Positions 4,714 through 10,190 of a stretch of DNA of 10,190 bases are shown here, one piece after another. Made by a program: the position numbers and the translations under genes. The notes under the pieces were generated by a model. The model searched no databases. It was not told where the DNA came from and was given only the letters and a program-made list of their open reading frames with translations. The stretch's first letter is position 1; the number at the start of each line of letters is the position of its first letter. The stretch comes from RGIG1959 sp045540655 (lineage in GTDB: Bacteria > Bacillota > Clostridia > Oscillospirales > Acutalibacteraceae). The stretch lies in NCBI GenBank assembly GCA_045540655.1, contig JAZQHP010000126.1, positions 1 to 10,190 on the forward strand, written 5' to 3'.

Positions 4714-6009
4714 ATGAAAAAATTACTGGTAATGGCACTGGCGCTGTGCATGATGATGTGTGCACTGGCAGGATGCGCTCCTGCGACGACTGATCCGTCA
4801 GGCACGGACAACACCGAAACCGGTTCTGTCTACTATCTGAACTTCAAACCCGAGCAAGACGAAGCTTGGCAACAACTCGCCAAGAAGTATACCGAAGAGA
4901 CCGGCGTGGCCGTGACCGTTCTGACCGCCGCGCAAGGCACCTACGAAGAGACGCTGACTGCCGAAATGAACAAGAGCGAAGCTCCCACGTTGTTCCAGAT
5001 CAGCGGCCAGATTGCTCTGGAATCCTGGAAAGATTATTGCCTGGATCTGAGCGGCTCCGGCGTGTATTCGCAGCTGACCTCCGATGATTTCGCGATCAAA
5101 GAGGGCGATGCGGTTTACGGTATCGCGTATGTGTACGAAGGCTTCGGTATCATCACCAACAAGGCGTTGCTCGAGCAAGCGGGCTACACCATGGATGACA
5201 TCAAGACCTTTGCGGACCTGAAGAAGGTTGCGGAAGACATCACCGCTCGTTCGGCGGATCTCGGCTTTGCGGCGTTCACCTCCGCCGGCCTCGATTCTTC
5301 GTCCAGCTGGCGTTTCTCCGGCCATCTGGCGAACATGCCGCTGTACTATGAGTTCGAAGAAGACGGCATCACCACTCAGCCTGCTACCATCAAGGGTACC
5401 TATCTTGAGAACTACAAGAACATCTGGGATCTGTACATCAACAACTCCACGGTGGATCCGGCGACCCTGACCTCTGTGACCGGCGACCAGGCGGTTGCGG
5501 AATTCAAGGAAGGCAAGGCTGTGTTCTATCAGAACGGTACTTGGGAATACGGTAACGTGTCCGCGATCGGCGATGAGAACCTCGGCTATCTGCCCCTGTA
5601 CGTCGGCGTGAAGGACGAGAAGCAAGGTCTGTGCTGCGGCACCGAGAACTACTGGGCGGTCAACTCCCAGGCTTCCGAAGCCGATCAGAAGGCTACGCTG
5701 GACTTCCTGAACTGGGTTGTCACCAGCGAAACCGGCACCACCGCTCTGGCGACCGATATGGGCTTTGTGTCTCCCTTCAAGGCTGCCAAGGAAGTGGATA
5801 ACGTGCTGTGCAACATCATGAACCAATACGTTGCTGACGGTTGCTACAACGTGTCCTGGGCGTTCAACCACACTCCGAACGTCGAAGCATGGCGCGGCGA
5901 TGTCGTCTCTGCTCTGGCGGACTACTCTGCGGGCACCGGCGAATGGGCGGCTGTTGAGAAGATGTTCGTGGAAGGCTGGGCGACTCAATACGAGGCTTCC
6001 CACGCGTAA
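4714..6009 (+). CDS. ABC transporter sugar-binding lipoprotein (family 1 solute-binding protein)
   Basis: A 431-residue lipoprotein expected to capture an oligosaccharide outside the membrane and deliver it to the two permeases encoded next. The N-terminus has two lysines, a hydrophobic core and the lipobox LAGC with lipid-modified Cys21, then a Thr/Ser/Gly-rich tether (about 22-37). The mature part begins with a YYLNFKPEQDEAW strand and includes VYGIAYVYEGFGIITNKALLEQAGY and AVFYQNGTWEYG (about 268-279), typical of family 1 sugar-binding proteins. The start at 4714 is set by AGGAGGA (4701-4707) and by the proper lipoprotein signal it gives; an in-frame extension from 4633 would begin at the promoter. 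Codon use is markedly C/G-ending (AAG for lysine, ACC for threonine), suggesting high expression. A maltodextrin substrate is inferred from malQ downstream. Confidence 0.92.
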   Translation: MKKLLVMALALCMMMCALAGCAPATTDPSGTDNTETGSVYYLNFKPEQDEAWQQLAKKYTEETGVAVTVLTAAQGTYEETLTAEMNKSEAPTLFQISGQIALESWKDYCLDLSGSGVYSQLTSDDFAIKEGDAVYGIAYVYEGFGIITNKALLEQAGYTMDDIKTFADLKKVAEDITARSADLGFAAFTSAGLDSSSSWRFSGHLANMPLYYEFEEDGITTQPATIKGTYLENYKNIWDLYINNSTVDPATLTSVTGDQAVAEFKEGKAVFYQNGTWEYGNVSAIGDENLGYLPLYVGVKDEKQGLCCGTENYWAVNSQASEADQKATLDFLNWVVTSETGTTALATDMGFVSPFKAAKEVDNVLCNIMNQYVADGCYNVSWAFNHTPNVEAWRGDVVSALADYSAGTGEWAAVEKMFVEGWATQYEASHA

Positions 6010-6042
6010 TGCACGATAAGCAATAAGTTGCGAAGCATCCTC

Positions 6043-6067
6043 GGGGGCGGGCGAAAAGCCCGCCCCC
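6043..6067 (+). promoter_or_regulatory. GC-rich stem-loop between binding protein and permease genes
   Basis: GGGGGCGGGC (6043-6052) pairs perfectly with GCCCGCCCCC (6058-6067) around GAAAA. Only a broken T-rich stretch follows (ATTTGTTTATTTTG) and no promoter is evident before the permease gene. The likely role is a partial terminator or an mRNA 3' barrier, giving more binding protein than permease from one transcript, as known for other binding-protein operons. Confidence 0.75.
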
Positions 6068-6101
6068 ATTTGTTTATTTTGATTTGAAAGAGGTGAGGGG
6101 G

Positions 6102-7007
6102 ATGGCAATTGTGAAAGCTAAAGCCAAGAAATATAATCCTTCCGCAATCAATAATGCCAGCCAACGCCGCACGGTGCGTAAGTTCGGCATTCTGTTTCTG
6201 ATCCCGACCTTTGTGGCGTTTTGCATCGGCTTTGTGTGGCCGTTCATTCAAGGTATTTATTTATCCTTTTTCCGCTTCAAGACGTTGAAATTCCGCGAAT
6301 TTGTCGGTTTTTCAAACTATGTGACCGCGTTTAAGGATGAGAGCTTTACGCATGCGTTCTGGTTTACCGTGGCGTTTACGGTTGTGTCCGTTATCGTGAT
6401 CAATCTGGCGGCATTCTTCATCGCGTTTGCGTTGACAAAAAAACTGCGTGGCTCCACGATTTTCCGTACCGTATTTTTCATCCCGAATCTGATCGGCGGC
6501 ATCGTCCTTGGCTATATCTGGAAAATCTTGCTGGACGGTCTGATTATGTATTTCCTGAATTCGACGCTGGCGCTGAATGCGACCTACGGCTTCTGGGGGC
6601 TCGTGATTCTGACCTGTTGGCAACAGATCGGTTATATGATGATCATTTACATCGCCGGTCTGCAGAATGTGCCGGGCGAGTATATCGAAGCGGCGCACAT
6701 CGACGGTGCGAACGGATGGCAGATGCTCAAGCATATTACCCTGCCCTGCGTGATGCCGTCCATCACGATCTGCACGTTTTTGACGTTGACAAACTCCTTT
6801 AAATTGTTCGACCAGAACCTCGCGTTGACCGCGGGCAAACCGTACGATCAGACCGAGATGCTGGCGCTCAATATTTACAATTCGTTCTATGAGAACGTGA
6901 CATCGATGGGCCCCGGACAAGCCAAAGCCGTGATCTTCTTCGTGGTTGTGGTTGTGATTGCTCTGGCGCAACTCTATTTCACCCGTAGCAAGGAGGTGCA
7001 AGCGTAA
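6102..7007 (+). CDS. Sugar ABC transporter permease, MalF/UgpA type
   Basis: A 301-residue inner-membrane permease of the carbohydrate uptake CUT1 family, forming the channel with the next gene product. A basic N-terminus (KAKAKK) precedes about six membrane segments: roughly 29-50, 85-112, 122-143, 163-186, 216-232 and 276-293. The cytoplasmic coupling motif EAAHIDGANGWQMLKHITLP (196-215), with Glu196 and Gly202, is where the ATPase docks. ATG 6102 is preferred over an in-frame TTG at 6084 because AGGTG (6091-6095) lies six bases upstream and inside the longer version. Its stop overlaps the next start by one base (TAATG), implying coupled translation. Confidence 0.93.
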   Translation: MAIVKAKAKKYNPSAINNASQRRTVRKFGILFLIPTFVAFCIGFVWPFIQGIYLSFFRFKTLKFREFVGFSNYVTAFKDESFTHAFWFTVAFTVVSVIVINLAAFFIAFALTKKLRGSTIFRTVFFIPNLIGGIVLGYIWKILLDGLIMYFLNSTLALNATYGFWGLVILTCWQQIGYMMIIYIAGLQNVPGEYIEAAHIDGANGWQMLKHITLPCVMPSITICTFLTLTNSFKLFDQNLALTAGKPYDQTEMLALNIYNSFYENVTSMGPGQAKAVIFFVVVVVIALAQLYFTRSKEVQA

Positions 7008-7864
7008 TGGATAAAGCGTTAACTCCTTCCCAGAAAATCGGACGTATTGTGTTGACGGCCCTGATGGCGCTGTTGTCCTTGGTGTGGATCTTTCCCGTGG
7101 TGGTGGTTCTGCTGAACTCCTTTAAGGAAAGCTCCGCCATTGCGCTGACGCCCTTCCAGCTTCCGAATGCCGACACCTTTGTAGGCATGCAAAACTACAT
7201 CACCGGCATTATGCACGGCAACTATCCGTTTTATATGTCGATTCTGTACAGCCTGATTATCACGGTACTGTCGGTGGCGCTGATTCTGTTCTGCACCTCG
7301 ATGGCGGCGTGGTATATCAGCCGCGTAGACAGCATCTTCTGTAAAATCGTGTATTACCTGTGCATCTTCTCCATGGTCGTTCCCTTCCAGATGGTGATGT
7401 ACACCCTGTCGAAGACGGCAGATACCCTCAAGCTGAATACACCGTTCACCATCCCGATCATCTATCTCGGCTTCGGTGCGGGACTCGCAGTGTTTATGTT
7501 CTCCGGCTTTGTCAAGGGCATCCCCATGGACATTGAAGAAGCGGCGACCATTGACGGATGCAATCCGATCCAGACGTTTTTCCTGGTAGTGGCGCCGATC
7601 ATGAAACCCACCTACATCTCGGTCGGTATTCTGGAAGTCATGTGGGTCTGGAACGACTATCTGTTGCCGTATCTGGTGCTGGATCGCACGAAGTATATGA
7701 CCATCCCGATTCACATTCAGTTCCTGCAGGGAAGCTACGGACAGGTTGACTACGGTGCAACGATGGCGCTGATTATTCTGTGCCTGATTCCGATCATGCT
7801 GCTGTACTTCCTCGGGCAAAAGCACATCATTGCCGGTGCGCTGGCAGGTGCGGTCAAGGGTTGA
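7007..7864 (+). CDS. Sugar ABC transporter permease, MalG/UgpE type
   Basis: A 285-residue permease, partner of the preceding gene product in a CUT1-type importer. The first membrane segment (about 14-37, ending WIFPVVVVLLNSFK) is followed by a loop and further segments at about 78-102, 114-133, 149-168, 203-222 and 251-270. The coupling motif EEAATIDGCNPIQTFFLVVAP (177-197) carries the EAA (178-180) and Gly184. The tail GQKHIIAGALAGAVKG is typical of the MalG side. AGGAGGTG (6991-6998) inside the previous gene is its ribosome binding site. No ATP-binding subunit follows; malQ does. Confidence 0.93.
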   Translation: MDKALTPSQKIGRIVLTALMALLSLVWIFPVVVVLLNSFKESSAIALTPFQLPNADTFVGMQNYITGIMHGNYPFYMSILYSLIITVLSVALILFCTSMAAWYISRVDSIFCKIVYYLCIFSMVVPFQMVMYTLSKTADTLKLNTPFTIPIIYLGFGAGLAVFMFSGFVKGIPMDIEEAATIDGCNPIQTFFLVVAPIMKPTYISVGILEVMWVWNDYLLPYLVLDRTKYMTIPIHIQFLQGSYGQVDYGATMALIILCLIPIMLLYFLGQKHIIAGALAGAVKG

Positions 7865-7884
7865 TCGAAAAGGGGAGAAGACAA

Positions 7885-9366
7885 ATGAGGACCTGCGGTG
7901 TATTAATGCCGATTTTTTCCCTGCCGTCTCCTTACGGTATCGGAACGTTCGGCAAGGAAGCGTATCGGTTTGTGGATTTCCTGGAACGGGCGGGGCAGAG
8001 CTATTGGCAGATCCTGCCGCTGAACCCCACAAACTACGGCGATTCGCCGTATCAATCCTTTTCGTCCTTTGCGGGAAATCCGTATTTCATCGATCTGGAT
8101 ATGCTTATCGAACAAGAGCTTCTTACGCAGGAGGAGGTCGATGCGGTCGACTTCGGCGACGATCCGCTGTGCGTGGACTACGGCAAGCTGTATGACAATC
8201 GGTTGCCGCTGCTGAAAAAAGCCTTTGCACGGTTTACGCCCGACAAGGCGTACCGACGCTTTTGTCGCGACAACGCGTGGTGGTTGGACGAATACGTCCT
8301 GTTTATGGCGCTCAAGAATGCGCATGAGGATCAGGCGTGGGAAACGTGGGAAGAACCGCTTCGTCTGCGGAAAAAGACCGCCCTGGCGGCGGCGCGCAAA
8401 GAACACGCACAGACGATGGAGTTCTATCGCTTTGTACAGTTCCTGTTTGCCGGGCAATGGCAGACGCTGAAAGCCTATGCCAACGCGCACGGCATCCGCA
8501 TTATCGGCGATATTCCGATTTACGTCGCCTATGACAGCGCGGACACCTGGGCGAACACGGCGCAGTATCAGCTGGATGATATGTTGCGACCGACCCGCGT
8601 GTCCGGTTGCCCGCCCGATGCGTTCGCGGCGGACGGACAGCTGTGGGGCAACCCGCTGTACGACTGGAAGGCGATGAAGGAAGACGGGTATACCTGGTGG
8701 AAACGCCGTCTGGGACACGCTATGAAGCTGTACGATACCGTTCGTATCGATCACTTCCGTGGCTTTGAATCCTACTATGCGATTCCTTACGGCGACAAAA
8801 CCGCCAAAAACGGCAAATGGATGAAGGGACCGGATATGGCGCTGTTCCGCGCCTTCCGCGAGGAATTCGGCAACGATCTGCCCATCTTCGCGGAGGATCT
8901 CGGCTATCTGACGCCGGCGGTGAAAAAGCTGTTGAAGTCCACGGGCTTCCCCGGCATGAAGGTATTGCAGTTTGCGTTTGACACACGCGAGGAGAGCGAT
9001 TATCTCCCGCACAACTACCCGCATCACTGCGTATTGTATACCGGCACGCACGACAACGATACCATTCTCGGCTGGACCAAGACCGCAAGCGAAGCGGATG
9101 TGGCGATGGCTATGCGCTATCTTCGTCCGCCTGCGGATGAGGGCTTCAACTGGACCATGATGCGCGCGGCGCTGATGTCGGTGGCGGACACCTGCATTCT
9201 GATGATGAACGATCTGATCGGCGGCGACAGCTCCTATCGGATCAATGTGCCGTCCACCATCGGCACCAACTGGTTGTGGCGTATCGACGGCGTGTGCATC
9301 AACGATTGGCTGGCAGGTATCCTGCGGGAACAAACCGCTCTCTACGGTCGCTTGCCGAAGATGTAA
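7885..9366 (+). CDS. malQ: 4-alpha-glucanotransferase (amylomaltase, GH77)
   Basis: A 493-residue cytoplasmic enzyme that transfers alpha-1,4-glucan segments between maltodextrins and releases glucose. GH77 signatures: MPIFSLPSPYGIGTFG (8-23), WQILPLNPTNYGDSPYQSFS (41-60), GDIPIYVAYDSAD (208-220) with GCPPDAFAADGQLWGNP (241-257), nucleophile Asp289 in VRIDHFRGFE, acid/base Glu337 in FAEDLG, and third acidic residue Asp390 in TGTHDND. RINVPSTIGTNWLWR (452-466) is the conserved C-terminal block in a clostridial-looking form. Length is normal for the short bacterial type without extra N-terminal domains. The ATG at 7885, 20 bases after the permease stop with AGGGGAG upstream, gives the standard N-terminus. 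Position in the operon suggests it processes what the importer brings in. Confidence 0.96.
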   Translation: MRTCGVLMPIFSLPSPYGIGTFGKEAYRFVDFLERAGQSYWQILPLNPTNYGDSPYQSFSSFAGNPYFIDLDMLIEQELLTQEEVDAVDFGDDPLCVDYGKLYDNRLPLLKKAFARFTPDKAYRRFCRDNAWWLDEYVLFMALKNAHEDQAWETWEEPLRLRKKTALAAARKEHAQTMEFYRFVQFLFAGQWQTLKAYANAHGIRIIGDIPIYVAYDSADTWANTAQYQLDDMLRPTRVSGCPPDAFAADGQLWGNPLYDWKAMKEDGYTWWKRRLGHAMKLYDTVRIDHFRGFESYYAIPYGDKTAKNGKWMKGPDMALFRAFREEFGNDLPIFAEDLGYLTPAVKKLLKSTGFPGMKVLQFAFDTREESDYLPHNYPHHCVLYTGTHDNDTILGWTKTASEADVAMAMRYLRPPADEGFNWTMMRAALMSVADTCILMMNDLIGGDSSYRINVPSTIGTNWLWRIDGVCINDWLAGILREQTALYGRLPKM

Positions 9367-9392
9367 CCCGACATAATATAGCATGAATCTGC

Positions 9393-9435
9393 AAGGCGGC
9401 TTTCTTACGAAAAAGCGAGAAAAGCCGCCTTTTTA
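9393..9435 (+). terminator. Intrinsic terminator of the transporter-malQ operon
   Basis: AAGGCGGCTTT (9393-9403) pairs with AAAGCCGCCTT (9421-9431); the T run overlaps the 3' arm at 9430-9434. The loop region is 17 bases and could pair partly further. It ends the operon 26 bases after malQ and separates it from the glutamine synthetase unit. Confidence 0.9.
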
Positions 9436-9458
9436 TGTGCTGAATCTCACTTTTTCTC

Positions 9459-9487
9459 TTGTTATTCGCCTGAAAATATTGTATGAT
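9459..9487 (+). promoter_or_regulatory. Sigma-A promoter of glutamine synthetase
   Basis: TTGTTA (9459-9464), 17 bases and TATGAT (9482-9487) form a reasonable promoter, with AAGGAG (9507-9512) eight bases before the ATG. The leader is short (about 25-30 nt), leaving no room for a glutamine riboswitch or long leader control. I see no clear GlnR-type palindrome. Confidence 0.75.
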
Positions 9488-9520
9488 AAAGATATACCAT
9501 AGATTGAAGGAGTGAATCAT

Positions 9521-10190
9521 ATGGCAAAAAGCGTACAAGACATTTTGACTATGATCGAAGAGTACGATATTGAGATGATCGATTTTAAAATGGTCGACAT
9601 CAACGGTCAATATCGTCACGTCACCATCCCTGCCAGAAACTTTTCGGAGGATACGATGAAAAGCGGCATCGGCTTTGATGCCTCCAACTACGGCTACGCG
9701 GTGGTGGAAAAGAGCGACATGGTCTTTATTCCCGATCCCGACACGGCGGTCATCGACCCGTTCTGCAGCATCCCGACGCTGTCCATGACGGGCAATGCGA
9801 TGATCATTGACAGCCCCGAAAACCGCCCGCTCGCGCAGTATCCGCGCAACATCGTGCTGGCGGCGGAGCAGTACATGAAGGACAGCGGCATTGCCGATAC
9901 GATGCTGATTTTGCCCGAATTTGAATTTTATCTGTTCGATCAGGTGGGCTGGGAAGTCAGCCCCGACTGTATCAGCGCGACGGTCGATGCGGTACAGTCC
10001 TATTGGAACAGCGCCACCGAAGGCAAAGGTGTGGTCGTGCCCAAGCAGAAGAACTATCACATCGCCAAGCCCTTTGACACCACCTACGAGTGCCGCAGCG
10101 AAATGGTCATGCTCATGGAGCAGGCCGGCATCCCCATCAAATACCACCATCCCGAGGTAGGCGCCTCCGGTCAGTTTGAGATCGAGCCCC
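9521..10190 (+). CDS. glnA: Glutamine synthetase type I, partial (3' end outside window)
   Basis: The first 223 residues are present; the rest lies beyond the right edge. The enzyme joins ammonia to glutamate using ATP in the cytoplasm, as a dodecamer in the type I family. Visible parts are the beta-grasp N-terminal domain (EMIDFKMVDINGQYRHVTIPA, 18-38), FDASNYGYAVVEKSDMVFIPDPDTA (52-76) in place of the usual FDGSSI-ESDM-PD block, and the start of the catalytic domain. There PEFEFYLFD (132-140) supplies metal-binding Glu residues, and HHPEVGASGQFEIEP (209-223) matches the HHEV-GQ-E block with further metal and substrate ligands. It is a separate unit with its own promoter. The gene symbol is tentative, since the divergent loop could mark a GlnA-like paralog rather than the main enzyme. 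Confidence 0.88.
   Translation, partial: MAKSVQDILTMIEEYDIEMIDFKMVDINGQYRHVTIPARNFSEDTMKSGIGFDASNYGYAVVEKSDMVFIPDPDTAVIDPFCSIPTLSMTGNAMIIDSPENRPLAQYPRNIVLAAEQYMKDSGIADTMLILPEFEFYLFDQVGWEVSPDCISATVDAVQSYWNSATEGKGVVVPKQKNYHIAKPFDTTYECRSEMVMLMEQAGIPIKYHHPEVGASGQFEIEP

Noticed and set aside
6084..6101. TTG start adding six residues to the first permease
   Set aside because: The ribosome binding site for ATG 6102 lies within this extension, and the ATG gives the usual basic N-terminus.
4798..6108. 436-codon minus-strand open frame opposite the binding protein
   Set aside because: It is a shadow of a strongly codon-biased gene, and its start lies in the region of the GC stem-loop.
7780..7884. Upstream extension of malQ by 35 codons
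   Set aside because: It overlaps the end of the second permease in another frame; ATG 7885 has its own ribosome binding site and the standard GH77 N-terminus.
7903..9384. 493-codon minus-strand open frame opposite malQ
   Set aside because: It covers nearly the same span as malQ, which has all GH77 catalytic motifs; the antisense product has no recognisable fold and begins near the terminator.

Overview
The window reads as a chromosomal segment of an endospore-forming, anaerobic Bacillota of the Clostridia, most likely an Oscillospiraceae/Ruminococcaceae-type bacterium. The basis is a spoIIAA-spoIIAB-sigF sporulation operon, a secreted carbohydrate esterase ending in a type I dockerin, a Gram-positive lipoprotein sugar-binding protein, tRNA genes with encoded CCA, consensus sigma-A promoters and AGGAGG-like ribosome binding sites. 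The lineage is inferred from gene content and was not tested by phylogeny.

Layout. Positions 1-91 hold a small array of different hairpins separated by YTTCAT linkers, running off the left edge. Next is a complete minus-strand tRNA-Ser(GGA) unit with promoter, gene and terminator (about 298 down to 99). From 425 to 1855 lies the tightly packed spoIIAA-spoIIAB-sigF operon for the first forespore-specific sigma factor; this SigF starts later than the family norm. It is followed by a plus-strand tRNA-Leu(CAG) unit with a textbook promoter and terminator (1884-2069). From 2102 to 4416 is a one-gene transcription unit for a 724-residue secreted CE2-like SGNH esterase with an undefined central module and a C-terminal dockerin.

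A 375-base intergenic region (4339-4713) carries the esterase terminator, two short palindromes, a strong promoter and a 5'-leader hairpin. It opens a carbohydrate uptake operon: solute-binding lipoprotein, GC-rich stem-loop, two MalF/MalG-type permeases, and 4-alpha-glucanotransferase (malQ), ending in a terminator at 9393-9435. No ATPase is encoded, so a shared MsmX-type ATPase elsewhere is expected. The window ends inside a type I glutamine synthetase gene with its own promoter.

How the genes work together. The importer plus MalQ suggests uptake of maltodextrins or related alpha-glucans followed by intracellular disproportionation. The esterase would act outside the cell, removing acyl groups from plant polysaccharide, and its dockerin implies docking to a cohesin scaffold. 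Linking it functionally to the transporter is inference from adjacency only. I found no clearly new multi-gene system. The most interesting items are the dockerin esterase with its unassigned module, the YTTCAT hairpin array, the N-terminally short SigF, and the hairpins placed to tune the transporter operon.
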